Below are positions 33,192 through 43,043 of a stretch of DNA of 64,000 nucleotides, in pieces. The notes under the pieces are model-generated. The model had not been told where the DNA came from and did no database searches. It saw nothing but the letters and a program-made list of their open reading frames with translations. Source of the DNA: Kineosporia succinea (GTDB lineage: Bacteria; Actinomycetota; Actinomycetes; Actinomycetales; Kineosporiaceae); NCBI RefSeq assembly GCF_030811555.1, contig NZ_JAUSQZ010000001.1, positions 4,151,241 through 4,215,240 of the forward strand, given 5' to 3'. The translations under genes and the position numbers were made by a program. Numbering within the stretch: position 1 is the first letter of the stretch; every line of letters begins with the position of its first letter.

Positions 33192-34892
33192 GTGAAGATC
33201 CGGGCGCCCCGTCTGCGTGGTCGGGGCTGGCTGAACTCCGCCCCGCTGACCCTGGACGACCTCCGGGGCCGCTGGGTCGTGCTCGACTTCTGGACCGGCG
33301 CCTGCGTCAACTGCGTGCACGTGCTCGAGGAGCTGCGTCCCCTCGAGGACCGGGTGACCGTCATCGGGGTGCATTCCCCCAAGTTCCCCTACGAGGCGAC
33401 GCGTTCGGCGGTCGCCCACGCGGTCGAGCGCTACCGGGTGCGGCATCCGGTGCTCGACGACGCCGACCTGCACACCTGGGACGCGTACGCCGTGAACGCC
33501 TGGCCCACGCTGGTTCTCATCGATCAGGCGGGGTACGTGGTGGCCCAGGTCTCGGGGGAGGGGCACGTCGCGGAGCTGGCCGGGCTGATCGGGGTGGCCG
33601 GGCCGGCCGGGCCGGGGATTGAGGACGACCCGGTCGCCCCGGTGGGTGCTGTCCCCGACGTGCCCGAGGGGCTTCGGTTCCCGGGCGGGCTTCTCGCCCT
33701 GCCCGACGGCCGGGCGCTGATCTCGGACACCGGGCACCAGCGGCTGCTGCTCGGCCAGGCGCAGATCGGTTCGGGTGTGCGGGGATTCGAGGACGGCCCC
33801 GCGGTCACGGCCCGTTTCGCCGACCCGCTCGGTGCGGCCCTGCTCCCGCCCGACGTGGCCGGGCGGGTCGGGTACGACGTGGTGGTGGCCGACAGCGGTA
33901 ATGATGCGATCCGGGGTCTGCGCCTGTCGGACCTCACCGTCACGACGGTCGCGCAGGGCTTTTCGACCCCGGGGGACGTCGCCTGGTTCGACGGGCGGAT
34001 CGTGGTGGCGGTGGCCGGCCGGCACCAGCTCTGGGCCGTGGATCCGGCCGACCCGGTGCCGCGGGTCTTCGCGGGCACGGCCAAGGAGGGCCTCGTCGAC
34101 GGTCCGGCCGGGAATGCCTGGTTCGCGCAGCCTTCCGGCCTGTCGGTGGGGGACAGGGGGCTGTGGGTCGTGGACGCCGAGTCGTCGGCCCTGCGCCTGG
34201 TGTACCGGGCCGACGACGGCACTCTGGCGGTGTCGACGGTGATCGGGCAGGGGCTCTTCGAGTTCGGCCCGCACGACGGCACGGGCTGGGACGCCCGCCT
34301 GCAGCACCCGCTCGGCGTGCAGGCTCTCCCCGACGGAACCGTGCTGATCGCGGACACTTTCAACGGATCGGTACGGCGCTACGATCCGCACACCGACCAG
34401 GTGACCACCCTGCGAACCGGCCTCGGGGAGCCGTCCGCCGTGTCGGTCGTCCACCATCAGGTCTGGGTCGCCGATGCCGGGCGGCACGTGGTGCACCACC
34501 TCGAGCTGCCCGACGAGAAACACCGCCCCGAGACCACTCTGATCGCAGTGCGGGATGTCGACCCGTCAAAGGTCACGATCAGCGTGTCCTTCGTCCCGCC
34601 GCCCGGCGAGGAGGTGGATCTGCGCGAGGGGGATCAGACCTGGCTGAGCGTGTCGGCTCATCCGCCGGCCCTCGTGGAGTCGGTGAGCGGTGCGGGGCTG
34701 ACTCGCGAGATCGTCTTCGACGCCGAGCTTTCCGGTGGACGCGTCAACGGCCGGCTCCTCGTCGAGGCGAGGGCGGCGTCGTGCGACATCAAGCAGGGGC
34801 CGGGTGCGGTGTGCCATCTTCACCGGCGCCGCTGGGAGGTGCCGGTGCGGCTGATCCCGGGCACCTCGTCCACCATCGGCCTAACGCTTTGA
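33192..34892 (+). CDS. Thioredoxin-fold protein with NHL beta-propeller
   Basis: A 566-residue protein. The N-terminal thioredoxin-like domain (about 1-135) has the active-site CVNC at residues 38-41 inside WTGACVNCVHVLEELRPLE. A propeller of NHL repeats covers about 150-450 (GLLALPDGRALISDTGHQR; PSGLSVGDRGLWVVDAESS), followed by a C-terminal beta-rich domain. There is no signal peptide, so it is predicted cytoplasmic. GTG 33192 fits the family start (KIRAPRLRGRGWL); TTG 33168 is an alternative. Homologues resemble NHLRC2. Its last 12 bases overlap the convergent SDR gene. Confidence 0.88.
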   Translation: MKIRAPRLRGRGWLNSAPLTLDDLRGRWVVLDFWTGACVNCVHVLEELRPLEDRVTVIGVHSPKFPYEATRSAVAHAVERYRVRHPVLDDADLHTWDAYAVNAWPTLVLIDQAGYVVAQVSGEGHVAELAGLIGVAGPAGPGIEDDPVAPVGAVPDVPEGLRFPGGLLALPDGRALISDTGHQRLLLGQAQIGSGVRGFEDGPAVTARFADPLGAALLPPDVAGRVGYDVVVADSGNDAIRGLRLSDLTVTTVAQGFSTPGDVAWFDGRIVVAVAGRHQLWAVDPADPVPRVFAGTAKEGLVDGPAGNAWFAQPSGLSVGDRGLWVVDAESSALRLVYRADDGTLAVSTVIGQGLFEFGPHDGTGWDARLQHPLGVQALPDGTVLIADTFNGSVRRYDPHTDQVTTLRTGLGEPSAVSVVHHQVWVADAGRHVVHHLELPDEKHRPETTLIAVRDVDPSKVTISVSFVPPPGEEVDLREGDQTWLSVSAHPPALVESVSGAGLTREIVFDAELSGGRVNGRLLVEARAASCDIKQGPGAVCHLHRRRWEVPVRLIPGTSSTIGLTL

Positions 34893-35777
34893 GGGATACG
34901 CCACGCCGGTGAGCTCCTGGGCCCGCGCCCACAGGGCCGCCGCGACCTTCTTGTCCTGCGCGGCCGTGCTCGACGCGGCCAGGCCCGGGTAGCCCCGCAC
35001 CTCGCCCGGACCGGTCGGACCGTAGTAGCCACCGGGGGAGGCGTCCGGGCTCGCCGCCGCGTAAAGCAGGGGCAGGGCGCCCATCTCGGCGGAGTGCCCG
35101 GCCATGCGCGAGCTCAGCGACAGCACCGCTCCCTGCACCAGTGACCCGGTGTGCGAGGTCAGCTCGGTCTTCGCGATGCCCGGGTGGGCGGCGACCGACA
35201 GCACCGGCGAACCCGCGGCGGCCAGGCGGCGCTGCAGCTCCCGGGCGAACATCAGGTCGGCCAGCTTCGACTGGGCGTAGGCACCCCAGCGGGCGTAACG
35301 GCGATGCTCCCAGTTGAGGTCGTCGAGGTCGATCCGGCCGCGCCGGTGCACCACGCTGGAGAGCGTCACCACCCGCTCGGTGATCTGTGGCAGCAGCAAC
35401 CCGGTGAGAGCGAACGGCCCCAGGAAGTTCGTGCCCAGGTGCAGCTCGAAACCGTCTCTCGTGGTGCTGTGCGGCACGGCCATGACGCCGGCGTTGTTGA
35501 GCAGGACGTGCACCGGCTCCCCGAGCCGCTCCGGAAAGGCCCGCACCGACGCCAGATCGGCCAGGTCGAGAGGCAGCACGCGCACGTCACCGGTCATCCC
35601 GGCGGCGGCCGCCTCGCCCCTGGACACGTCGCGGCAGGCCAGCACCACCCGGGCCCCGCGGGCCGCCAGGGCTCCTGCCGTGACCGCCCCGATGCCGCTG
35701 TTCCCACCGGTCACCACCACGACCCGGCCGTCCTGACCAGGGATGTTCTCGTCGATCCAGCTGTCGGTCGTGGCCAC
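34881..35777 (-). CDS. Short-chain dehydrogenase/reductase
   Basis: A 298-residue classical-type SDR resembling the retinol-dehydrogenase/protochlorophyllide-reductase-like subgroup. The NAD(P) loop TGGNSGIG is at residues 23-30, the structural LLNNAGVMA near 93, the catalytic Ser in VVTLSSVVHRRG, and YAQSK near residue 168. Substrate is unknown. It is transcribed towards the thioredoxin-NHL gene, and the coding ends overlap by 12 bases. Confidence 0.92.
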   Translation of the reverse strand: MATTDSWIDENIPGQDGRVVVVTGGNSGIGAVTAGALAARGARVVLACRDVSRGEAAAAGMTGDVRVLPLDLADLASVRAFPERLGEPVHVLLNNAGVMAVPHSTTRDGFELHLGTNFLGPFALTGLLLPQITERVVTLSSVVHRRGRIDLDDLNWEHRRYARWGAYAQSKLADLMFARELQRRLAAAGSPVLSVAAHPGIAKTELTSHTGSLVQGAVLSLSSRMAGHSAEMGALPLLYAAASPDASPGGYYGPTGPGEVRGYPGLAASSTAAQDKKVAAALWARAQELTGVAYPSKR

Positions 35778-35965
35778 GTCGTCACCCTAAGCGTTGTCCG
35801 ACACCTGTACTGCTGGTTTCGCGCGAGTCACGTGCGCCGACTTGGTCACGCGTGCCGGGCCCGTGCCGGAGTCTCACCGCCTCAGCCCGATCCCGGCTCA
35901 CCCCGGAGCATGATCGAGCGGGCCGGCGGCAGCACGAGGAACGCCCCATGCGCCCAATGTCTTGA

Positions 35966-37102
35966 TCATCCAACCCCCTTCGCGTGCGCGGACCGGCCCC
36001 GTCCGCCCCGCTTCGCCTCGTAGAGCGCCCCGTCCGCGGCCTCGTAGAGCCCGGGCAGGTCGGCGCCGTCGGTGGGCGCGTGGGCCACGCCGATGCTGAC
36101 GCTCAGCGGCAGCTCGCCGCCCCCGGGCAGTTCCAGCGGGGAGCCGCGGACCGCCTCGACGAGCTGCTCGGCCCGGCGGATGGCCACGTCGTACTCGCAC
36201 CCGGGCAGGAGCACGGCCAGCTCGTCACCGCCGAGCCGGCCGATCACGCAGTCCGGGCGGGTGTTGGCCGCCAGCACCGCGGCGAGGTGTTTCAGCGCCA
36301 GGTCGCCGACCGGGTGGCCGAGCGTGTCGTTGATGGTCTTGAACTTGTCGACGTCGATGAGCATCAGTGCCGTGCCCACGGTGTGCTGCCCGGCGGTCAG
36401 GGCGCCGTGGGCGGTCTCGTCGAGCACCCGCCGGGTGACGAGACCGGTGAGCGTGTCCACACCGGCCTGTTCGCGCAGCAGGGCGGTGAGCTCGCGGGTG
36501 GACGTGGTGCCGCGGGTGATCAGGATGCTGCTGGCCCCCACCACCACGAGCAGGTAGGCCATCGACCGGAACGCCTCGCGCGGGGGCAGCAGGCCGAACG
36601 TGAGGGCGGCGTCGCTGGCCACGTTGTAGGCGAGAAGGGTGTAGCTGCCCAGCGGGCGCAGGATCGCGGCGCCGTAGAGGATCGGCAGGGTGGACGCGAG
36701 GAGGGCGGCGGTGTCGCCCTGGCCCTTGGCGAAGCTCATCCCGGTGAGCATCAGCGAGGACGCCAGCGGGATGGCCAGGAAGCTCGGCGGGGGCAGCCGC
36801 GGGCCGTGGCGGGCCAGCAGCAGCGCGAACCCGAGCAGCAGCACGGTGAGCCCGACGTTGAAGGCCAGGGCGGCGCCGGTGTAGGTGGTGGAGAGCCCGT
36901 CGACGGTCAGCAGCACGGCCGAGGCGAGCAGCATGCCGATCCCGGCACGGGTGGCGTCGGGCACGCTCCAGGCCCCGGTGGCACGCAGCAGCCCGCGCCC
37001 GGCGGCGGCCCATCGGCCGGCCCGGCTCCGCCACCGGTGCCCCCGGGCCGGCCGACGGCCCCGGTGCCCGGTGGAGTTCCCCCGTCGTCTCATCCCGTCC
37101 AC
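35966..37102 (-). CDS. Membrane-bound GGDEF-domain diguanylate cyclase
   Basis: A 378-residue protein. An Arg-rich N-terminus is followed by six or so membrane helices (about 45-205) and a C-terminal GGDEF domain (about 210-370) with FKTINDTLGHPVGD and the active-site RLGGDELAVLLPG near 289. An intact active site predicts synthesis of cyclic di-GMP from GTP. The inhibitory I-site RxxD appears lost: the equivalent positions read RPDC. So product feedback may be absent. No sensor domain other than the membrane helices is visible. A GTG start is used; an ATG three codons in is equally possible. Confidence 0.9.
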   Translation of the reverse strand: MDGMRRRGNSTGHRGRRPARGHRWRSRAGRWAAAGRGLLRATGAWSVPDATRAGIGMLLASAVLLTVDGLSTTYTGAALAFNVGLTVLLLGFALLLARHGPRLPPPSFLAIPLASSLMLTGMSFAKGQGDTAALLASTLPILYGAAILRPLGSYTLLAYNVASDAALTFGLLPPREAFRSMAYLLVVVGASSILITRGTTSTRELTALLREQAGVDTLTGLVTRRVLDETAHGALTAGQHTVGTALMLIDVDKFKTINDTLGHPVGDLALKHLAAVLAANTRPDCVIGRLGGDELAVLLPGCEYDVAIRRAEQLVEAVRGSPLELPGGGELPLSVSIGVAHAPTDGADLPGLYEAADGALYEAKRGGRGRSAHAKGVG

Positions 37103-37203
37103 AGGTCCGTCCTGGCGAGGCGCACGCCTCCCGGCTCTCCTGATCGGCTCTGTGCGAGGATGACCTGAGAAGACCTGCGGATGCTCGGCCGTCGGGGGCC
37201 GGT

Positions 37204-37232
37204 TTGCTCCTGAGCCTCGCTATCCGTAATCT
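37204..37232 (+). promoter_or_regulatory. Promoter for rplU-rpmA
   Basis: TTGCTC (37204-37209), a 17-base spacer and TAATCT (37227-37232) match a housekeeping sigma promoter well. It would leave a leader of about 105 bases before rplU. The leader holds a small hairpin at about 37279-37293 (CACCC/GGGTG) that could be regulatory. The rest of the 241-base spacer shows nothing else. Confidence 0.65.
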
Positions 37233-37343
37233 TTACTGCGGTGCGCCGCGTGGCATCGATATGCCTGCGTTGAGCCCTCACCCTTCCGGGGTGTCGGGGA
37301 TTAGAACCGCACCCCCGTTGAACCGACCGGAGAGTGATTTCAC

Positions 37344-37652
37344 GTGTACGCGATCGTTCGCGCTGGTGGCCGCCAGGAGAAGGTTGCCATTGGCGACGTC
37401 CTCACTGTTGACAAGGTCGAGGGTGCGCCCGGCGACGCGGTGAAGCTCGTCCCGCTGCTGCTGGTCGACGGCGCCGACGTCACCAGCGCTGCCGACGCCC
37501 TGGCCAAGGTCACCGTCGCTGCTGAGATCGTCGAGTCCGCCAAGGGCCCGAAGATCATCATCCAGAAGTACAAGAACAAGACCGGTTACAAGAAGCGCCA
37601 GGGTCACCGTCAGCCGCTGACGAAGATCAAGATCACCGGCATCTCCAAGTAG
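37344..37652 (+). CDS. rplU: 50S ribosomal protein L21
   Basis: A 102-residue ribosomal protein that binds 23S rRNA. The N-terminal [18 protein letters not shown] and the C-terminal [18 protein letters not shown] are diagnostic. The start is GTG at 37344 after GGAGAG. It is followed by rpmA after 32 bases, the invariant bacterial order. Confidence 0.98.
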   Translation: MYAIVRAGGRQEKVAIGDVLTVDKVEGAPGDAVKLVPLLLVDGADVTSAADALAKVTVAAEIVESAKGPKIIIQKYKNKTGYKKRQGHRQPLTKIKITGISK

Positions 37653-37684
37653 TCATCGGCTGAGCAGAAGGCAGGCAGACAGAC

Positions 37685-37939
37685 ATGGCACACAAGAAGG
37701 GCGCAAGCTCCTCCCGTAACGGCCGCGACTCGAACGCCCAGCGTCTCGGGGTCAAGCGCTTCGGGGGCCAGCAGGTCAGCGCCGGCGAGATCATCGTCCG
37801 CCAGCGGGGCACGCACTTCCACCCGGGCGAGAACGTCGGCCGCGGCAAGGACGACACGCTGTTCGCCCTCACGCCGGGTGCGGTGGAGTTCGGCCAGCGT
37901 CGTGGCCGTCGCATCGTGAGCATCGTCGGCGCCGAGTAA
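37685..37939 (+). CDS. rpmA: 50S ribosomal protein L27
   Basis: An 84-residue protein near the peptidyl-transferase centre. The start [20 protein letters not shown] is the mature actinobacterial form with no cleavable N-terminal extension of the Firmicutes type. [20 protein letters not shown] is also conserved. It is cotranscribed with rplU and followed by a strong terminator. Confidence 0.98.
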   Translation: MAHKKGASSSRNGRDSNAQRLGVKRFGGQQVSAGEIIVRQRGTHFHPGENVGRGKDDTLFALTPGAVEFGQRRGRRIVSIVGAE

Positions 37940-37960
37940 GGTTCCGACACAGCTTTTTCC

Positions 37961-37994
37961 CGAAGGGCGGGCCGGGTGACCGGCTCGCCCTTCG
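37961..37994 (+). terminator. Terminator hairpin after rpmA
   Basis: A 15-bp stem (37961-37975 with 37980-37994) with one G-T wobble and a GTGA loop lies 21 bases after the rpmA stop. It separates rplU-rpmA from obgE, whose 223-base upstream region shows no clear consensus promoter or other element. Confidence 0.78.
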
Positions 37995-38217
37995 CCGTGT
38001 TTCCAGAAAACGCGGTGGTCCGGGACATGCACCGAACCCACCCGACCGGTGGGTAGTCCGACAACGTTGCACCGATCAGAAGCACGCAACAGGGCCGAGG
38101 GCGTCCCCGTACTCGTCATCTCGCTTCGGCTCCGCAGCGGCTAGTCAGTTCGCGCTGGTACCCACGAACTGATCCATTTCTACGGGCGGGGTACCACCGA
38201 AGAGAGCAGAGGCCGTC

Positions 38218-39741
38218 ATGGTGACCTTCGTCGACAGGGTCACGCTGCACGTAGCGGCGGGCAACGGCGGGCACGGGTGCGCATCCGTGCGCCGCGAGAA
38301 GTTCAAGCCCCTGGGTGGGCCCGACGGGGGCAACGGGGGGCGGGGCGGTGACGTCACGCTCGTCGTCGATCCGCAGACCACCACGTTGCTGGAGTTCCAC
38401 CGGTCGCCGCACCGCAAGGCGACCAACGGCCAGCCCGGTGAGGGCGACCACCGCAACGGCGCCAACGGTGAAGACATGATCCTGAGCGTGCCCGACGGCA
38501 CGATGGTCAAGGACGCCGACGGCAACCTGATCGCCGACCTGGTCGGCAACGGCGCCAGCTTCGTCATCGCCGAGGGCGGCCGGGGCGGACTCGGCAACGC
38601 GTCGCTGGCCTCGGCCCGCCGCAAGGCCCCCGGTTTCGCGCTGCTCGGTGAGCCGGGCGACGGCGGCGACGTCACGCTCGAGCTGAAGACCGTCGCCGAC
38701 ATCGGCCTGATCGGTTTCCCCAGCGCCGGCAAGTCCAGCCTGATCGCGGCGGTGTCCGCGGCCAAGCCGAAGATCGCCGACTACCCGTTCACCACCCTGG
38801 TGCCGAACCTGGGCGTGGTCGAGGCCGGTGACGTGCGCTACACCGTCGCCGACGTGCCCGGCCTCATCCCCGGGGCCAGCGAGGGCAAGGGCCTCGGCCT
38901 GGAGTTCCTGCGCCACGTCGAGCGCTGCGCCGCCCTGGTGCAGGTGCTCGACTGCGCCACGCTCGAGCCCGGCCGTGACCCGCTCAGCGACCTCGACGCG
39001 ATCGAGGCCGAACTCGACGCCTACCCGGTCGAGCCCGGCACCAAGCCGCTCAAGGAGCGCCCCCGTCTGGTGGTGCTCAACAAGGTCGACGTGCCCGAGG
39101 CCCGCGAGCTGGCCGAGATGGTCAAGCCCGACCTGGAGGCCCGCGGGCTGAAGGTCTTCATCGTCTCGGCCATCGCCCACGAGGGGCTGCGCCAGCTCAC
39201 CTTCGCCATGGGTGACCTGGTGGCCAGGGCACGCGAGGCGGCCGGCCCGGCCGAGGCGCCGCGCGTGGTGATCCGGCCCACGCCGCTCGCCGAGAAAGAC
39301 GCGTTCGACGTGCGCCGCGAGAACAGCGCCGACGGCCCGTTCTACCGGGTGCGGGGCTCCAAGCCGGAGCGCTGGGTGCGCCAGACCGACTTCGCGAACG
39401 ACGAGGCGGTGGGTTACCTGGCCGACCGGCTCGCCCGTCTCGGGGTGGAAGACGCGCTGGCCAAGGCCGGTGCCGTCGCCGGCGCCACGGTGGTCATCGG
39501 TGGCGACGACGGTGTGATCTTCGACTGGGAGCCGACTCTCATCGCCGCCGCGTCGGCCGCGTCCCCGCGCGGTACCGACATCCGGCTCGACGAGAGCACC
39601 CGCCTCAGCCGCGAGGCCAAGCGCGAGCAGTACGAGGCACAGCGCACGGCCAAGCAGGACGCGCGGGACGAGCTCGCCGCGGAGCGGCGCGCGGGGCACT
39701 GGGTCGATCCCGCCGAGGACGACGAGCACAGCCAGAACTGA
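38218..39741 (+). CDS. obgE: Obg/CgtA GTPase
   Basis: A 507-residue ribosome-associated GTPase. The Gly-rich Obg fold covers residues 1-158 ([14 protein letters not shown]). The G domain has G1 GFPSAGKSS near 166, [16 protein letters not shown] as G3/switch II and NKVD near 287. The C-terminal OCT domain is about 350-430, followed by a charged actinobacterial tail. It is needed for 50S subunit assembly and links growth to GTP level. It sits in the conserved rplU-rpmA-obg-proB order. Confidence 0.97.
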   Translation: MVTFVDRVTLHVAAGNGGHGCASVRREKFKPLGGPDGGNGGRGGDVTLVVDPQTTTLLEFHRSPHRKATNGQPGEGDHRNGANGEDMILSVPDGTMVKDADGNLIADLVGNGASFVIAEGGRGGLGNASLASARRKAPGFALLGEPGDGGDVTLELKTVADIGLIGFPSAGKSSLIAAVSAAKPKIADYPFTTLVPNLGVVEAGDVRYTVADVPGLIPGASEGKGLGLEFLRHVERCAALVQVLDCATLEPGRDPLSDLDAIEAELDAYPVEPGTKPLKERPRLVVLNKVDVPEARELAEMVKPDLEARGLKVFIVSAIAHEGLRQLTFAMGDLVARAREAAGPAEAPRVVIRPTPLAEKDAFDVRRENSADGPFYRVRGSKPERWVRQTDFANDEAVGYLADRLARLGVEDALAKAGAVAGATVVIGGDDGVIFDWEPTLIAAASAASPRGTDIRLDESTRLSREAKREQYEAQRTAKQDARDELAAERRAGHWVDPAEDDEHSQN

Positions 39742-39747
39742 AGACGC

Positions 39748-39783
39748 GTCGGTCCGGGGGACGCACGACGTCCCCCGGCCGAC
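39748..39783 (+). terminator. Terminator hairpin after obgE
   Basis: Arms 39748-39763 and 39769-39783 pair around a CACGA loop, with a perfect 10-bp inner stem and a single unpaired base in the outer stem. It starts 6 bases after the obgE stop. Confidence 0.75.
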
Positions 39784-39843
39784 GTGGCCGGGTCCGGATA
39801 AGCACGTGCAGGGTCTCAGCTCGAGGTTGTAGGACTGACGGTC

Positions 39844-40992
39844 GTGACAACAGGTTCTGGAAACAGCCCCGACCCCGGGCGGCAGGGCGTCGCCGTGGCC
39901 CGGCGGATCGTGGTCAAGGTCGGCTCGTCGTCGCTGACCTCGGTCGACGGCGGTATCGACGCCGGGCCGATCGAGCGGCTCGTCGCCGTGCTGGCCGAGC
40001 ACCGGCTGGCCGGGCAGGAGATCGTGCTGGTCTCCTCCGGCGCCATCGCCGCCGGCCTGGCCCCGCTCACCCTGCCGAAGCGCCCGAAGGACCTGGCCAC
40101 CCAGCAGGCCGCCGCCAGCGTGGGCCAGGGCCTGCTCATGGCGCACTACACGGCCGCCTTCGCCCGCCGCGCCCTCACCGTGGGCCAGGTGCTGCTCACC
40201 GCGGAAGACGTGGTGCGCCGCACCCACTACGCGAACGCCCGCCGCACCCTGAGTCGCCTGCTCGGCCTCGGCGTGGTGCCGGTCGTCAACGAGAACGACA
40301 CCGTGGCCACCGCCGAGATCCGGTTCGGTGACAACGACCGTCTCGCGGCCCTCGTCGCCCACCTGGTCCGCGCCGACGCCCTGGTGCTGCTCTCCGACGT
40401 CGACGCGCTCTACGACGGCCCGCCCAGCCGGCCCGGCGCCCGCCGCATCGAGAACGTCGCCGGGCCCGCCGACCTGGAGGGCGTGGAGATCGGCTCGGTC
40501 GGCAGCAACGTCGGCACCGGCGGCATGGTGACGAAGGTCGACGCCGCCCGCATCGCCACCGTCGCCGGCATCCCGACGCTGCTCACCTCCGCCGCCAACG
40601 CGGGCGACGCGCTCGCCGGTAAGGACGTCGGCACCTGGTTCGAGGCCCGGGGCGGGCGCACCGCCAGCCGCCTGCTGTGGCTGCGGCACGCGGCCGAGCC
40701 GATGGGCCGGCTGGTGCTCGACGAGGGGGCCGTCGCCGCCGTGGTGCAGCGCCGGATGTCGCTGCTGCCGGCCGGGGTGGTCAGGGTCGACGGCCGGTTC
40801 ACCGCCGGTGACGCGGTCGACCTGGTCAACCCGGCGGGCACGGCCGTGGCCCGGGGGCTGGTCAACTTCGACTCCGGTGAGCTACCACCGCTGCTCGGCC
40901 GCTCGACCCGTGAGCTGGCCGCCGAGATGGGCCCCGACTACGCCCGGGAGATCGTGCACCGCGACGACATCGTGCTGCTCGGCCGCCGCTGA
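39844..40992 (+). CDS. proB: Glutamate 5-kinase
   Basis: A 382-residue enzyme for the first step of proline synthesis: glutamate plus ATP gives gamma-glutamyl phosphate. The amino-acid-kinase domain covers about 1-265 (RIVVKVGSSSLT; VLVSSGAIAAGL; VVPVVNENDTVA; GTGGMVTKVDAA), and a C-terminal PUA domain covers about 285-365. The GTG start follows the obgE terminator. Proline feedback is known for the family. Its partner proA lies 725 bases downstream with one small gene between. Confidence 0.96.
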   Translation: MTTGSGNSPDPGRQGVAVARRIVVKVGSSSLTSVDGGIDAGPIERLVAVLAEHRLAGQEIVLVSSGAIAAGLAPLTLPKRPKDLATQQAAASVGQGLLMAHYTAAFARRALTVGQVLLTAEDVVRRTHYANARRTLSRLLGLGVVPVVNENDTVATAEIRFGDNDRLAALVAHLVRADALVLLSDVDALYDGPPSRPGARRIENVAGPADLEGVEIGSVGSNVGTGGMVTKVDAARIATVAGIPTLLTSAANAGDALAGKDVGTWFEARGGRTASRLLWLRHAAEPMGRLVLDEGAVAAVVQRRMSLLPAGVVRVDGRFTAGDAVDLVNPAGTAVARGLVNFDSGELPPLLGRSTRELAAEMGPDYAREIVHRDDIVLLGRR

Positions 40993-41101
40993 GACCCCTC
41001 GCCCAGGACCAATCCCGGGCAGAACACCCGCCCCGCGCCGTTTCGCACACACCACGCATTCACCCTGCGTGGTTGTGCTGATCCTACGAATTCAGCGGTT
41101 C

Positions 41102-41599
41102 ATGGCCGATTCCCGAGACGTTGGCGTCAGCATCTGCTCAACTAGAGGGGTGTCAATCGGATCACGTCACGACGTCCCGTCCACGTCGTGTGTGCGGCGG
41201 GCCGCCCTCGAGCAGCAGCCCTACATCGCCCGCGACCTCGGCGCCGCCGAGGGCCGCGACCTGTGGTTCGTCACGGTCTCGATCGGTGGCGGGGCCCTGG
41301 CGCAAGATGTGGTGCGTGACGCTCTGGAGCGGCTGAGCGTCGAGCGGGCCTTCGTGGTCAGCATCCGCTTCGACCGCAACCGCGCCCAGGTCCGTTACTG
41401 GGACGAGTGCGGCGACGCGGCCGAGGCCACCACCCAGGCGCTGAGCCTCTGGGGCAACGACGAGGTCTTCGCCGAGCTGCCGGGCTGGCGGGTGAGCGGC
41501 CTGGAGGTCGTCGACCTGGCCACCGCCCAGCAGCAGTGGCACCAAGACGATCAGCCCCGGGTCTTCGCACTCGGCGAGATCGTCCCGTTCGACGACTGA
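41102..41599 (+). CDS. Hypothetical protein between proB and proA
   Basis: A protein of up to 165 residues; the frame from about residue 30 on (ALEQQPYIARDLGAAEGRDL) looks coding and ends ...GEIVPFDD. It is acidic, soluble and has mixed alpha/beta predicted character (FVTVSIGGGALAQDVVRDAL; AFVVSIRFDRNRAQVRYWDE). No family is recognised. The start is uncertain: ATG 41102 is used, while GTG 41150 would remove 16 residues that look poorly conserved. It could be a local addition to the proline genes or unrelated. Confidence 0.6.
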   Translation: MADSRDVGVSICSTRGVSIGSRHDVPSTSCVRRAALEQQPYIARDLGAAEGRDLWFVTVSIGGGALAQDVVRDALERLSVERAFVVSIRFDRNRAQVRYWDECGDAAEATTQALSLWGNDEVFAELPGWRVSGLEVVDLATAQQQWHQDDQPRVFALGEIVPFDD

Positions 41600-41717
41600 A
41601 CCACCGCGGGCGGGCCGGATCACCGGTGGCCGACCGACGCGTCCCTGAGCCCTCAAAAACCCCCGGCCGGCCGCCGAGGCGTACGGGCTCCTGTGTGAAG
41701 CCCATTAGAGTGGCCTG

Positions 41718-43028
41718 GTGAGCACGACAATCGAGCCGGAGACCGGAGCTGCCGAAGCGGGCAGCGACCCGGTGCGGGAGGCCGTCCGCGAGGTCGCGGG
41801 CCGCGCCAAGCAGGCCGCTCGCGCCCTGGCCACCGCGCCGCGCGATCAGAAAGACCGCGCGCTGAGCGCCCTGGCCGACGCCCTGGTCGCGAGCACCGAC
41901 CGCATCGTCGCCGCGAACACCGAAGACCTCGAGCGCGGCGAGCGCACCGGCCTGGCCCCGAACCTGGCCGACCGGTTGCGGCTCGACGGCCCTCGCATCG
42001 CATCCATCGCGCAGGCCGTGCGCGACATCGTGCGCCTGCCCGACCCGGTCGGTGAGGTGGTGCGCGGTTCCACGCTGCCCAACGGCCTGCAGCTGCGGCA
42101 GGTGCGGGTGCCGATGGGCGTCATCGGCATGGTCTACGAGGCCCGCCCGAACGTCACGATCGACGCCGCGAGCCTGGCTCTCAAGAGCGGCAACGCGGCC
42201 GTGCTGCGCGGCGGTTCGGCGGCCGAGAGCACCAACACCGTGCTCGTCACCCTGATCCGCGAGGCCCTCGAGAGTGCTGGGCTCCCGGCCGACGCCGTGG
42301 CCACCATCGACCCCTGGGGCCGTGAGGGTGTGCAGCACCTGATGCGCGCCCGCGGCCTGGTCGACCTGCTGGTGCCGCGCGGTGGCGCCGGGCTGATCAA
42401 GACCGTCGTCGAGAACTCCACCGTGCCGGTGATCGAGACCGGCACCGGCAACTGTCACGTCTACGTCGACGCGTCCGCCGATCCGCAGATGGCGCTCGAG
42501 GTGCTGCTCAACGCCAAGCTGCGGCGCACCAGCGTGTGCAACGCGGCCGAGACGCTGCTGGTGCACCGCGACAGCTCGTTCCTGCCCGTCGCCCTCGAGG
42601 CCCTGGCCGCCGAGAAGGTCCGGATCCACGCCGACCCCACCGCCCTGGCCGAGGCCGCGAAGCTCGGGGTCGCGGCCGAACCTGCCACCGAAGACGACTG
42701 GTACAGCGAGTACCTGGCCGCCGAGATCACGGTCGGCGTGGTGGGCAGTCTCGACGAGGCGATCGCGCACATCCGCACCTACTCCAGCGGTCACACCGAG
42801 GCCATCCTCACGAGTGACCTGCGCGCCGCGAACCGTTTCACCGCCGAGGTCGACTCGGCCGTGGTGGCCGTGAACGCGTCCACCGCCTTCACCGACGGCG
42901 CCGAGTTCGGTCTCGGGGCCGAGGTCGGCATCTCCACCCAGAAGCTCCATGCCCGCGGCCCGATGGGTCTCGCCGAGCTGACGTCCACCAAGTGGATCGT
43001 CACCGGCAACGGCCAGACACGTTCCTAG
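41718..43028 (+). CDS. proA: Gamma-glutamyl phosphate reductase
   Basis: A 436-residue NADPH-dependent enzyme of the aldehyde-dehydrogenase superfamily that makes glutamate-5-semialdehyde for proline synthesis. Motifs are VPMGVIGMVYEARPNVTIDA, LKSGNAAVLRGGS and the catalytic-Cys segment RRTSVCNAAETLLV near residue 273. The GTG start gives the family length. The methyltransferase gene follows after 15 bases and may be cotranscribed. Confidence 0.96.
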   Translation: MSTTIEPETGAAEAGSDPVREAVREVAGRAKQAARALATAPRDQKDRALSALADALVASTDRIVAANTEDLERGERTGLAPNLADRLRLDGPRIASIAQAVRDIVRLPDPVGEVVRGSTLPNGLQLRQVRVPMGVIGMVYEARPNVTIDAASLALKSGNAAVLRGGSAAESTNTVLVTLIREALESAGLPADAVATIDPWGREGVQHLMRARGLVDLLVPRGGAGLIKTVVENSTVPVIETGTGNCHVYVDASADPQMALEVLLNAKLRRTSVCNAAETLLVHRDSSFLPVALEALAAEKVRIHADPTALAEAAKLGVAAEPATEDDWYSEYLAAEITVGVVGSLDEAIAHIRTYSSGHTEAILTSDLRAANRFTAEVDSAVVAVNASTAFTDGAEFGLGAEVGISTQKLHARGPMGLAELTSTKWIVTGNGQTRS

Positions 43029-43043
43029 AGGAGTAGAGATCGC

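Noticed and set aside
29651-33382. 1243-codon antisense open frame over rne
   Set aside because: Antisense to the repetitive Ala/Glu/Arg part of RNase E; Gly/Leu/Val-rich with no motif.
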